Positions 26,101 through 44,820 of a stretch of 64,000 nt of DNA are shown in pieces. Numbering within the stretch: the stretch's first letter is position 1; each line of letters opens with the position of its first letter. This stretch comes from Coraliomargarita sp965656715 (GTDB taxonomy: Bacteria > Verrucomicrobiota > Verrucomicrobiia > Opitutales > Coraliomargaritaceae): assembly GCA_965656715.1 (NCBI GenBank), contig CBFHLR010000016.1, positions 1-64,000 on the forward strand, read 5' to 3'. The notes under the pieces are model-generated. The model did no database searches. It worked only from the letters and a program-made list of their open reading frames with translations, and was not told where the DNA came from. The position numbers were made by a program, and so were the translations under genes.

Positions 26101-26424
26101 AGACAGTGCTGCGTAGGTCTCGAAGTCAGTGGCCTCTTGGATGTGTGCGATCGCTGCGCTGTGCTCTGGGTGTTGTGTGAGAAGGGTTTGAATCACGGAC
26201 TCGGGCCATGGCATTGTCCGAGCGCTTGTGGTGGGGGATTCGTGACGTGAATGGTGCGAGCAGCTTGGGCTGACGCACTCATTGTTTACCTGCTTGGGGG
26301 CTTCAGGGGATGTGGCAGGATTCGCTTGAGGTGCCTGTAGGGCCCTCTTTGCAGACTTTTCTGGGGCAAAGATGCTCACGCAGAACACGCTTAGCGCGAT
26401 AGCGAATAGAGCACGGTATTTCAT
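23188..26424 (-). CDS. Large secreted zinc metalloprotease with Calx-beta domain
   Basis: A 1078-residue exported protein. A signal peptide MKYRALFAIALSVFCVSIF precedes a propeptide-like part. The metzincin/matrixin-type zinc motif HEHGHGLGMSH lies at 335-345 (H335, E336, H339, H345), followed by a PPC-like beta domain (about 400-520). A segment with immunoglobulin-like features (about 540-650), a carbohydrate- or MAM-like beta region (about 655-830, NLFAENFDSTTGG) and a Calx-beta domain (about 840-950, with DSDSEGDEEAIL) follow. The C-terminal part (about 960-1070) is a beta domain after a DFDFDGIANLLEYAF calcium-type motif common in Verrucomicrobia secreted proteins. It likely digests extracellular protein; the substrate is unknown. 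Possible C-terminal sorting by beta domain is inference. Confidence 0.82.
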   Translation of the reverse strand: MKYRALFAIALSVFCVSIFAPEKSAKRALQAPQANPATSPEAPKQVNNECVSPSCSHHSRHESPTTSARTMPWPESVIQTLLTQHPEHSAAIAHIQEATDFETYAALSEEAAKRLIRYSDGVLNRPLALSPFLCWSSSVSPAERSAFEEVRSLAFTKQGSLPTAMPALQGDDRWTFTDPDGFTGVEGTPVTIYWSFVPDGTIVPDGNDATAPSDLIAKLNAAYGASPKPNDLTQAPWFTLFENAFNFWAETTGNLYIYEPNDDGVDLIDLDNFTSLPGQIGVRGDVRIGGTRIDGNSNVLAFNYFPDVGDMIIDTDDSFNLGPGRENFFTNVIAHEHGHGLGMSHVCPVNRTKLMEPFASSSFIGPQFDDILTAQALYGDPFERHDNNKNNDSIATANNLGLLNDNFSVSDLSIANASDIDLFRFQINGARELSLTLSPTSHAAYLEGEQNSNGTCSSGTSFDPSTRQNLILRVLAPDGTTVLASSDSGGLGQPEQLTSVQLHQANQNYYIEITGGGENNSSVNNAQMYDLQLSLTNASPIQLSNFTITAESCIPANDSPDPDETVQAEVTITNTGTASSTGGSLTLTGSNDLNIQGEAILPVPNLGPGESTRLSYQFSLAGSCGDSETIQFTVNSSIGSNALTRNLTLGVETNLFAENFDSTTGGQLPTSFSQSSGNSSANWSTSNSTAASAPNAARTNASASTNSAYLVAETLPTIQADSKLRFDHSYDIETQFDGAVLEISINGGIWQEWTVAGGTFTQNGYDAVISTNYNNPIGGQFAWTGSSNGFVSTIAQFPSAAADQSVRLRWHIASDSSVDSDGWAVDNIRISGFVCCEQTLPTLSVTAIDPVAMEFDTSDTGEFVITSDQALGVDLDINYSLSGTATSGDDYTALSGTVTLPANQDMVSITLTAISDSDSEGDEEAILTLSSSIDYALGTSQAKVTIEDLPFDDYRAENFGSAVENIADDEDFDFDGIANLLEYAFRLDPTQSTTLPIETELLENGSTQLQLTYVEDTELADINYIVETISELGADNWTQAGVTIERGTTSDGLQTVTATITVSGVARFMRIRVERITP

Positions 26425-26703
26425 TGGTAGTAGATGCTGTGGCTGGTCCGAGGATCAGTCGTGTTGGAGTGAGGCAAATCTCTGGCACATGGGTGCAGGC
26501 ACTAAGCAGAATGCACTCATTACGAATAGCTTGCGATATTTCGACTTGGTTTTACGGCTCTTTTACATTGGCCAAAGTTTTCCCATTTAGCGTAGGATAA
26601 TCTGCTTAGCTTACTTGCTTTTGGGAGCTGCGAGACGATTTGCATGCAGGCCCTAGGAAATTCGTGCTTCCTGTTTCGCGCGAATTCAGCAGATCTTGTG
26701 GCT

Positions 26704-27054
26704 ATGAAAATTTACACCTACAAAAACTGTGGCACCTGCAAGAAAGCGACCAAGTGGCTCAAGGAGCAGGGCGTCGAGTTTGAGGAGTTGCCGATCCGTG
26801 AAACATCGCCGACCGTAGAGGAGCTGAAACAGATGCTGACCTATCATAACGGTGAGTTGAAGAAGCTCTTCAACACCGCTGGTGGTGACTACAGAGAGCT
26901 CAATATGAAGGACTTATTGCCGACACTCAGCGAGGCGGATGCATTCGAGCTGCTTGCGGGGCGGGGCAATTTGGTGAAGCGACCATTCGTATTGGGCGAT
27001 GACTTTGGTTTGGTGGGCTTCAAGGAGGTGGACTGGGCGGCGGCTATTTTATAG
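26704..27054 (+). CDS. Spx/ArsC-family protein
   Basis: A 116-residue thioredoxin-fold protein of the ArsC/Spx/MgsR family. The N-terminus MKIYTYKNCGTCKKATKWL carries CxxC (C9, C12), as in Spx-like redox regulators and some reductases. The conserved RxTxxxxxEL segment appears as IRETSPTVEELKQML (about 33-47), and NLVKRPFVLGDDFGLVGF (about 87-104) contains the invariant RP. It may be an arsenate reductase-like enzyme or a redox-sensing regulator; the sequence does not decide. ATG at 26704 is preferred over an upstream in-frame one. It is the only plus gene before mscS, with a 104-base gap. Confidence 0.82.
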   Translation: MKIYTYKNCGTCKKATKWLKEQGVEFEELPIRETSPTVEELKQMLTYHNGELKKLFNTAGGDYRELNMKDLLPTLSEADAFELLAGRGNLVKRPFVLGDDFGLVGFKEVDWAAAIL

Positions 27055-27158
27055 CGATAGTTTGATTGGGCAGGTTGCGTTGCATTACCGATGTGTTTAG
27101 TTCGGAGGGTGCGTCACGAGTGGTGCGCGCTCATACCAACTTAACTTGCACAAACACA

Positions 27159-28052
27159 ATGCCTGAAGAAACTACGACACCGCCCGTCGCAGCCCAGCCT
27201 GCTGCTGAGCCAGAAACCTTTCCTTTTCTTGAGTCGATCGACCTTGAGGTGATCCTGACACAGCTTACGGAGATGATCTCGAAGTATGGGATCAGTGTGC
27301 TCGCTGCCATTTTGATCTTTGTTCTCGGTCGCTTTGTTACGAATCTAGTGACGAAAGCGCTGCGCAAGGCGATGGAGCGCCATCAGGTGGAGCCGTCGTT
27401 GGTCGGGTTTGCCTGTTCGATGGCGCATGTCGCGCTGATGGCCTTTGTGATTGTCGCGGCACTGAGCCGCCTCGGTGTGCAGACGACTTCGTTTGTGGCG
27501 ATTGTTGGTGCTGCGGGTCTGGCAATTGGTTTGGCTTTGCAGGGCTCGTTGTCGAATTTCGCAGCTGGTGTGTTGATCCTGATCTTCAAGCCTTACCGTG
27601 TGGGTGATTACGTGGCTGCTGGCGGTGGTGAAGGCACGATTGAAGAAATCGGCATTTTCACTACGACGCTACTGACCTTGGACAACCGCACGCAGATTTT
27701 GCCCAATGCAATCGCGACCAGTGGTCTGATCGAAAACTACAGTAAGCAGGGCACGCGCCGCCTCGATCTGGTCGCAGGTGTGAGCTATGGCGATGATATT
27801 AAGAAGGTGAAGGGCATTCTGAAGGAGATCCTCGACAACGAGCCCCGCATCCTACCTGAGCCTGAGCCAACCATCGGCCTGATGGAAATGGGCGACAGTT
27901 CGATCAACTTTGCTTTCCGCCCATGGGTGAAGGTCGAGGACTACTGGGACCTGTTCTTTGAGTTGCAGGAGAAGATCAAGACCCGCTTCGACGAAGAGGG
28001 CGTCACGATCCCATTCCCGCAGCGCGACGTGCATCTGTTCAAAGCAGAGTAA
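27159..28052 (+). CDS. Small-conductance mechanosensitive channel (MscS family)
   Basis: A 297-residue inner-membrane channel that opens on membrane tension to release solutes during hypo-osmotic shock. The N-terminus is Pro/Thr/Ala-rich, then three helices follow at about 42-66, 86-108 and 115-148. Helix 3 is glycine/alanine patterned (GAAGLAIGLALQGSLSNFAAG), as required for pore packing. The cytoplasmic beta domain has FKPYRVGDYVAAGG and LDNRTQILPNA, both strongly conserved in MscS. The size matches E. coli MscS. The start at 27159 avoids an unconserved upstream extension. A terminator follows. Confidence 0.94.
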   Translation: MPEETTTPPVAAQPAAEPETFPFLESIDLEVILTQLTEMISKYGISVLAAILIFVLGRFVTNLVTKALRKAMERHQVEPSLVGFACSMAHVALMAFVIVAALSRLGVQTTSFVAIVGAAGLAIGLALQGSLSNFAAGVLILIFKPYRVGDYVAAGGGEGTIEEIGIFTTTLLTLDNRTQILPNAIATSGLIENYSKQGTRRLDLVAGVSYGDDIKKVKGILKEILDNEPRILPEPEPTIGLMEMGDSSINFAFRPWVKVEDYWDLFFELQEKIKTRFDEEGVTIPFPQRDVHLFKAE

Positions 28053-28076
28053 CGCAGGCCGCATTCTCTTTTCCGC

Positions 28077-28107
28077 AACGGGCAGTCGCAATGGCTGCCC
28101 GTTTTTT
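28077..28107 (+). terminator. Intrinsic terminator of the mscS gene
   Basis: AACGGGCAG (28077-28085) pairs with CTGCCCGTT (28095-28103), followed by TTTT. It lies about 25 bases past the stop codon. On the opposite strand there is no U tract, so it serves the plus strand. Confidence 0.85.
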
Positions 28108-28115
28108 GTGCCGCC

Positions 28116-28979
28116 TTACTCCGGCTTGTCTTCGAGCCAGTCGACTTGCACTTGAATGCTCAGGGAGCTGCCGCTATCGCCGTAGTAGCTGCCGACGACT
28201 GGTGCGACGTCACGATAGTCGCGGCCGCGGGCGAGTAGGATGTAGGTTTCGTCCACGACTTTGTTGTTGGTTGGATCGAGACCGACCCAGCCGGCATCGC
28301 CCACAAAGACTTCGACCCATGCGTGGGAGGCTTCCGCACCGCGGAGGCTGTGGTCGCGGGTGCGGTCGTAGAAGTAGCCACTGACATAGCGTGCTGGTAT
28401 TTTTAGTGAACGGCAGAGCGCTACCATGGCATGCGCGAAATCCTGGCAGACCCCGCTGCGCTTCTGGATGGCATCGTTGGCATGGGTGGAAACAGTGGTC
28501 GTGCCCGTATCATAGGTATATTGGGAGTAGATGTGTTCCATGATCGCATAGGCGGTCTGAAATACGTCGACGCTGTTGCCCTGAATGTCGAGTGCTTCGC
28601 GCCAAATGTCGGCTGTGACTTCGACATAGCTGCTGCTCTGAACGAAGAGGTGGCAACTCGGGTCGATCAGACAGCTGGGCAAATCGCTGTGGAGGAAGCC
28701 GTAGGGCAGGGCATTGATGTCGATCGGTTGCCTAGTGGTCACGGTGGTGCGGCTCTCGATGACCAGTCGATTGTGCGGCTGCGGGATCGTGAAGTGGTGG
28801 ACGCGATTATGGTTGAGGTCGCTGTAGCTGGCTAGGCGGGACGAGGGCAGCACGTAGATGATGCTCGATTCAACGGTTTGGTGGCGCGTGTGCTTGGGCG
28901 CCAGACGCAGTTCGTTGTTATTGTTGGAAACATCCTCCGAGTAGGAATACTCGGTCTTATGGAAAACACTCAGCCGCAT
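28116..28979 (-). CDS. Transglutaminase-like cysteine protease family protein
   Basis: A 287-residue protein with an N-terminal transglutaminase-associated beta domain (about 1-90) and a transglutaminase core. The catalytic triad is visible: C178 in SGVCQDFAH, H219 in ASHAWVEV and D235 in GLDPTNN. It is the last gene of a conserved trio with an alpha-E protein and a circularly permuted ATP-grasp protein. In other bacteria this trio (COG1305, COG2307 and COG2308 type) is thought to act on peptides or amide bonds; the chemistry is not established. The gap to the upstream gene is 11 bases. Confidence 0.88.
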   Translation of the reverse strand: MRLSVFHKTEYSYSEDVSNNNNELRLAPKHTRHQTVESSIIYVLPSSRLASYSDLNHNRVHHFTIPQPHNRLVIESRTTVTTRQPIDINALPYGFLHSDLPSCLIDPSCHLFVQSSSYVEVTADIWREALDIQGNSVDVFQTAYAIMEHIYSQYTYDTGTTTVSTHANDAIQKRSGVCQDFAHAMVALCRSLKIPARYVSGYFYDRTRDHSLRGAEASHAWVEVFVGDAGWVGLDPTNNKVVDETYILLARGRDYRDVAPVVGSYYGDSGSSLSIQVQVDWLEDKPE

Positions 28980-28990
28980 GGTAAGCCTAC

Positions 28991-29986
28991 TTACTGTTGT
29001 TGCTGTTGCTGCTGGAATTGCCAGTGCTGAACGGTGTTTTGCTGTAAGCTGCGTATCTCGGAAGGCAGCAGGATGTATGTTTCGAAGATCTGTTGACCGA
29101 TATCGTTAAACTGTTGTTGGAGTGCGTCGATGTAGGGGTGGTAGCCGACTTGCAGGACGTTGCTGATGCTGGAAAAATTGAGTTGCGCGAGCGCGCTGCC
29201 GGTGAGTCGCTCGGCTTCGTTTGAGAAACTGCCGCTGGTGGTCGCTGAAATCGCGTGCAGGTGCTCGTCGAGTTGACGCATGCAGAAGCGCACCGAGCGT
29301 GGGAAGGATTGTGAGAAGAGTAGGAAGGCCATCGCGTTGTCGAGGGTGATAGCACCACGGAACTCCTGTTGAAAAGCGGAAAAGGCCGAGCAGGACTTTA
29401 GAGCCGAGGCCAGTTTGTTGCGCTGGGCCTCGCCTTGATAGGCGAGCATGTCGAGCACGCGTGTGGTTTTGTCGGCGCGCTCGAGGAATTTGCCTACTTG
29501 AATGAAACGCCAACCCTCGTCGTGCAGGATGGTGGCGTTGATGAGCCCGGATAGCTGCATGCAGAACTCCATGGTGCGACGGTGGAAGGTTTCGGGCTGG
29601 TTTTGCCAGAGTTCTTCGGCTTGTTCGGAGCGAATGAAGAGGTGGAAGCGATTGAGCTCGCGCCAGAGTTCTTCCGAGATCTGGTCGCGCACCATGCGTG
29701 CATTCTCCCGTGCTTGGGCAATGCATTGGCGTATGGAATCCGGATTGCTGTCGGAGAAGGTCAGGAACCAGCCGACCTCCTGGTCCTTGGATTCGGCATA
29801 GGCGGTCTGCAGGCTCGTGGCGGTTAAGAGCGGGCTCCAGATTTCTTCTGCCTCGCTGAGGCTGGAGTTCCGGCTGCTGCTATCGAGTGAGTCGTAGCGA
29901 TTCACTTCGACTAGACGGGCAAGATTTTCGGCGCGCTCGAGGTAGCGACTGAGCCAGTAGAGGCTGTTGGCAACACGTGAAAGCAT
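28991..29986 (-). CDS. Alpha-E domain protein with polyglutamine tail
   Basis: A 331-residue all-helical alpha-E (DUF403-like) protein of unknown activity. ATG at 29986 is chosen because MLSRVANSLYWLSRYLERAENLARLV is the strongly conserved N-terminus; the longer frame overlaps the upstream gene stop. SEELWRELNRFHLF and FLERADKTTRVLDML are also typical. The extreme C-terminus ends QFQQQQQQQ, encoded by mixed CAG and CAA codons. It sits between the ATP-grasp and the transglutaminase genes (47- and 11-base gaps) and probably works with them. Confidence 0.88.
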   Translation of the reverse strand: MLSRVANSLYWLSRYLERAENLARLVEVNRYDSLDSSSRNSSLSEAEEIWSPLLTATSLQTAYAESKDQEVGWFLTFSDSNPDSIRQCIAQARENARMVRDQISEELWRELNRFHLFIRSEQAEELWQNQPETFHRRTMEFCMQLSGLINATILHDEGWRFIQVGKFLERADKTTRVLDMLAYQGEAQRNKLASALKSCSAFSAFQQEFRGAITLDNAMAFLLFSQSFPRSVRFCMRQLDEHLHAISATTSGSFSNEAERLTGSALAQLNFSSISNVLQVGYHPYIDALQQQFNDIGQQIFETYILLPSEIRSLQQNTVQHWQFQQQQQQQ

Positions 29987-30033
29987 GGATCGAGGGTAGG
30001 AAGGTGAAGGATGGAAAGTCGGAAGCTTGCTGG

Positions 30034-31470
30034 TTATTGGTGGAGCACCCATGTGTCTTTGCTGCCCCCGCCTTGGGACGAGTTGACGACGAGAGAGCCT
30101 TTGTTCAGTGCCACGCGAGTGAGTCCGCCGGGGATGATTTCGATTTTTTCGCCGTAGAGCACGAAGGGGCGTAGGTCGATGTGCCGGCCCTCAATGCTGC
30201 CTTCGTCGCAGATTGTTGGATGGCGGGAGAGCGACACGACGGGCTGGGCGATGAAGTTGCGTGGTTCGCGTTGGATGCTTTCGGCAAATTGTGCACGCTC
30301 CTCTTTGGTGGAAGTGGGCCCCATGAGCATGCCGTAGCCGCCGGATTCGTTAGCAGATTTGACGACGAGCTCTTCGAGGTGGTCCAAAATGTATTTCCGG
30401 TCCTCGTCGCGCCAAGCCAGATAGGTCGGCACGCTTTCCAGAATGGGCTCCTGGTCGAGGTAATATTTGATCATGTCCGGCACGTAGGCGTAGGTGACCT
30501 TGTCGTCGGCCACACCGGTGCCCACCGCGTTGGCCAGAGCAACGTTGCCGCGTAGGTAGGCATCCATGAGCCCGGGCACGCCAAGCATCGAGTCTTCGCG
30601 GAAGATTAAGGGATCGAGGAAATCGTCGTCCAAGCGGCGGTAAATCACATCGACCTGCACGAGGCCCTTGGTGGTGCGCATGAAGACGAAGCCATCGAGG
30701 ACGATCAAATCGCGACCTTCGACGATTTCGATGCCCATTTTGCGGGCGAGGAAAGTGTGTTCGAAATAGGCGCTATTATAGACGCCGGGAGTGAGCAGCA
30801 CGCAGACGGGTGCCTGCCCTGGGCGTGGTGACAGGTGTTGCAGCGTTTTGAGCAGCAGTTCCGGGTAGTTGTCGACCGGGCGCACGCCGTTCTGACTGTA
30901 GAGCTTTGGGAAGGCGCGCTTCATGGCCTCGCGGTTCTCCAGCAGGTAGGAGACCCCGGATGGGCAGCGGGCATTGTCTTCCAGCACCAGATACTTGCCG
31001 GCATCGTCACGAATCAGGTCGGTTCCGCAGATTTGGATGTAGATATCCTTGGAGACCTTGAGCCCTTTCATTTCAGGGCGATAATGGATGGCGCCCTTAA
31101 TGACATCCTCCGGGATGATGCCATCTTTGATGATCTGACCCTCGTGGTAGATGTCGTTGAGGAACAGGTTCAGGGCAATGATCCGTTGGGTCAGGCCCTG
31201 CTCGATTTGCTGCCACTCCTTATCGGGGATGATCCGTGGAATCGGGTCAAATGGGAAGATCCGCTCGGTGCCCTTGTTATCGCCGTAGACCGTAAAGGTG
31301 ATGCCTTCTTCGAGAAAGGCGTTGTCGATGAGGCGCTGCTTTTCGCTCAGGCTCGCCTGATCATAGTCGGTGAAGCGCTCTAGCAGATGCGCATAGTGGG
31401 TGAATACTTCGCCATTGGGATCGCGAAACATTTCATCGAAAAAGGGGCCTTTCTCGTAGCAGCTAAACAT
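30034..31470 (-). CDS. Circularly permuted ATP-grasp type 2 protein
   Basis: A 478-residue protein of the permuted ATP-grasp family (COG2308/DUF404-DUF407 type). Landmarks are CGTDLIRDDAGKYLVLEDNARCPSG-like sequence around residues 148-172, VCVLLTPGVYNSAYFEHTFLA, and near the C-terminus VVKSANESGGYGMLMGP and GSLVVNSSQGGGSKDTWVL. In the ATP-grasp fold such segments bind ATP and Mg, suggesting an amide-forming ligase. The product is unknown. It is the first gene of the trio on the minus strand, divergent from the tRNA-Thr/tuf block. Confidence 0.9.
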   Translation of the reverse strand: MFSCYEKGPFFDEMFRDPNGEVFTHYAHLLERFTDYDQASLSEKQRLIDNAFLEEGITFTVYGDNKGTERIFPFDPIPRIIPDKEWQQIEQGLTQRIIALNLFLNDIYHEGQIIKDGIIPEDVIKGAIHYRPEMKGLKVSKDIYIQICGTDLIRDDAGKYLVLEDNARCPSGVSYLLENREAMKRAFPKLYSQNGVRPVDNYPELLLKTLQHLSPRPGQAPVCVLLTPGVYNSAYFEHTFLARKMGIEIVEGRDLIVLDGFVFMRTTKGLVQVDVIYRRLDDDFLDPLIFREDSMLGVPGLMDAYLRGNVALANAVGTGVADDKVTYAYVPDMIKYYLDQEPILESVPTYLAWRDEDRKYILDHLEELVVKSANESGGYGMLMGPTSTKEERAQFAESIQREPRNFIAQPVVSLSRHPTICDEGSIEGRHIDLRPFVLYGEKIEIIPGGLTRVALNKGSLVVNSSQGGGSKDTWVLHQ

Positions 31471-31860
<390 letters not shown>

Positions 31861-31918
31861 CTTCAACAACTCACTTTCAACTTAAACAATCTCTCAACAC
31901 TAAACACTCCAACCTATT

Positions 31919-33109
<1,191 letters not shown>

Positions 33110-33127
33110 ACCTCTTTATTAGATTTC

Positions 33128-33169
33128 CAGTTACAGCCGGGGGCTCAAATCGGGCCCTCGGCTTAACTG
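33128..33169 (+). promoter_or_regulatory. Long stem-loop between tuf and tRNA-Trp
   Basis: CAGTTA (33128-33133) pairs with TAACTG (33164-33169). GCCGGGGGCTC pairs with GGGCCCTCGGC inside it, with wobble pairs, leaving a loop of about six bases. No U tract follows immediately, so it is a processing site or weak terminator rather than a classical intrinsic terminator. It may separate tuf mRNA from the tRNA-Trp/secE transcript. Confidence 0.5.
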
Positions 33170-33199
33170 TCTAAAGTCGCACTTTAAGCAAAATTTCGT

Positions 33200-33279
<80 letters not shown>

Positions 33280-33288
33280 TCAATTTCG

Positions 33289-33498
33289 ATGAAAAACCCA
33301 TTCAGCAGCATCCGTCTCTTTTATAAAGAGACCATGACCGAGCTCAAGAAGGCCTCGTGGCCGAGCAAAACCGAATTGCGCGATTCAACCATCGTCGTGC
33401 TTGTGGCGACAGCAATTCTCGGGTCCTTTATCGCGCTGACCGACTTTTCTCTGATGAACGGCGTCGAGCTGCTCACGGAGTGGGTGACAAAGAACTAG
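33289..33498 (+). CDS. secE: Preprotein translocase subunit SecE
   Basis: A 69-residue single-helix SecE of the short type, clamping SecY in the translocon. The cytoplasmic amphipathic helix carries MTELKKASWPSKTELRDST (12-30), the conserved WPS motif, followed by a membrane helix at about 33-53. The short form lacks the two extra helices of E. coli SecE. It is between tRNA-Trp and nusG; the gap to nusG is 82 bases. Confidence 0.93.
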   Translation: MKNPFSSIRLFYKETMTELKKASWPSKTELRDSTIVVLVATAILGSFIALTDFSLMNGVELLTEWVTKN

Positions 33499-33580
33499 CC
33501 GGCGGCTTCACGTTTCGCCGCCGCACCATTTCTGCCCAGCCGCATTTCCGGTTACCCTTTTTGTTTTTCCGATTCTAACT

Positions 33581-34159
<579 letters not shown>

Positions 34160-34165
34160 ACAGCT

Positions 34166-34591
<426 letters not shown>

Positions 34592-34635
34592 TTCGCGTCC
34601 CGTCAGACTTTTCGTCTAAATCCAAACAAGGAGAT

Positions 34636-35346
<711 letters not shown>

Positions 35347-35361
35347 GGAGGACAACGAACA

Positions 35362-35883
35362 ATGAGAACAGAAAAACAATATCTCGTAACCGAGGTGAAC
35401 ACTCACCTCGAAAAGTCCGATTACGTTTATCTCACCAACTACTCAGGTATCACTGTTGACGAGATCGCAGAGCTTCGCGGCTCACTCGCAGAGCACGGTG
35501 CAGAGTTCCACGTTGTCAAGAACACCATCTTCGGTGTGGCTGCAGCGGCTAAGGAACTTCCTGACCTTGGTGAGCACCTCAGCGGTCCTACAGCGATCGT
35601 TGTCGGTGGTAACAACCCATCCGGCGTTGCCAAGGCACTCGGTGAGTTCTTCAAGAAGAAGGAAAAGGTCGAAGTAAAGGCCGGTATCCTCGACGCGAAG
35701 GAACTCTCCAAGGATGAGATCGCAGCCCTTGCGAAGCTTCCGGGCCTCGAAGTGCTCCGCGCACAACTCCTCGGCCTGCTTACGCAGCCTGCAACTGGCT
35801 TCGTCCGTGTTATCAACGCGGTTCCACAAGGCTTCGTCAACGTTCTCCAAGCCAAAGTCCGCAAGGAAAACGGCGAAGGTTAA
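35362..35883 (+). CDS. rplJ: 50S ribosomal protein L10
   Basis: A 173-residue L10 that anchors L7/L12 dimers to the ribosome. The N-domain YVYLTNYSGITVDEIAELR (about 22-40) and the C-terminal L7/L12-binding helix region are as expected. The ATG has an AAGGAGG ribosome-binding site. The 15-base gap from rplA leaves no room for the usual L10 leader upstream of this gene. A structured 149-base gap separates it from rplL. Confidence 0.96.
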   Translation: MRTEKQYLVTEVNTHLEKSDYVYLTNYSGITVDEIAELRGSLAEHGAEFHVVKNTIFGVAAAAKELPDLGEHLSGPTAIVVGGNNPSGVAKALGEFFKKKEKVEVKAGILDAKELSKDEIAALAKLPGLEVLRAQLLGLLTQPATGFVRVINAVPQGFVNVLQAKVRKENGEG

Positions 35884-35964
35884 TTGCAATTCTCGTAAAT
35901 CGAAACACTTTCAGCGGTTCGCCTTATTCGGTGGCCGCTTGAAAACCAAATCAACCATAAATCC

Positions 35965-36013
35965 GGCTAGGAGGAATTCGCCTCTTAAATGTCCCACTCT
36001 TGGGATGCTAGCC
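35965..36013 (+). promoter_or_regulatory. Branched RNA fold in the rplJ-rplL intergenic region
   Basis: GGCTAG (35965-35970) pairs with CTAGCC (36008-36013) and closes two side hairpins: GAGG/CCTC (35971-35984) and TCCCA/TGGGA (35992-36005). Together they form a potential three-way junction 20 bases before the rplL start codon. It may be a translational control or processing element for rplL. It is read by eye only. Confidence 0.5.
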
Positions 36014-36014
36014 T

Positions 36015-36424
<410 letters not shown>

Positions 36425-36456
36425 TAAAAACTTATTCACATAAGTATCCAATTTCA

Positions 36457-36513
36457 CAGTTAGGTTGGGCTCACCGAATTTCGGTGAGCTCCGCCTAGCT
36501 GTTTTTGTCTTTT
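36457..36513 (+). terminator. Attenuator-like hairpin between rplL and rpoB
   Basis: CAGTTAGG (36457-36464) pairs with CCTAGCTG (36494-36501, one wobble), enclosing GCTCACCGAA paired with TTCGGTGAGC. This is a long stem of about 18 base pairs followed by TTTTTGTCTTTT. The position matches the known partial terminator that lowers rpoBC expression relative to rplL in enterobacteria; the fold here is inferred from sequence. Confidence 0.75.
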
Positions 36514-36581
36514 CAGCCGACTAGGCATCGGTAACCAAAAAATCTCACACATCTCTCAATAACCGGTATCCAAGACAGATT

Positions 36582-40373
<3,792 letters not shown>

Positions 40374-40407
40374 GTTAACCAGCAATTTCAAAAGAAGGAT
40401 TTAAATA

Positions 40408-44667
<4,260 letters not shown>

Positions 44668-44691
44668 TCTGTAACCAAAATTCAACTACAA

Positions 44692-44720
44692 AGCCCGCTC
44701 CTAACCGAGCGGGCTTTTTT
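44692..44720 (+). terminator. Intrinsic terminator after rpoC
   Basis: AGCCCGCTC (44692-44700) pairs with GAGCGGGCT (44707-44715) around CTAACC, then TTTTT. It closes the tuf-rpoC block about 25 bases after the rpoC stop. Confidence 0.9.
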
Positions 44721-44725
44721 GTGCC

Positions 44726-44758
44726 GTAGCACAGGCGTCTCGCCTGTGTTCCAGATTA
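44726..44758 (+). repeat. GTAGCACAGGC-type repeat, copy 3
   Basis: GTAGCACAGGCGTCTCGCC (44726-44744) and the following bases match the arms at 12630-12692 over more than 20 bases. It is a single arm here, just past the rpoC terminator. Confidence 0.75.
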
Positions 44759-44820
44759 AGCGGTTTGTTCCTCAGCTTCCTTGCTTTGCCGTCGCAGTTG
44801 CATCCGCCTTGACCGCAGTC

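Noticed and set aside
28077..28107. Terminator for the minus-strand transglutaminase gene
   Set aside because: There is no U tract on the minus strand; the hairpin fits only the plus-strand mscS gene.
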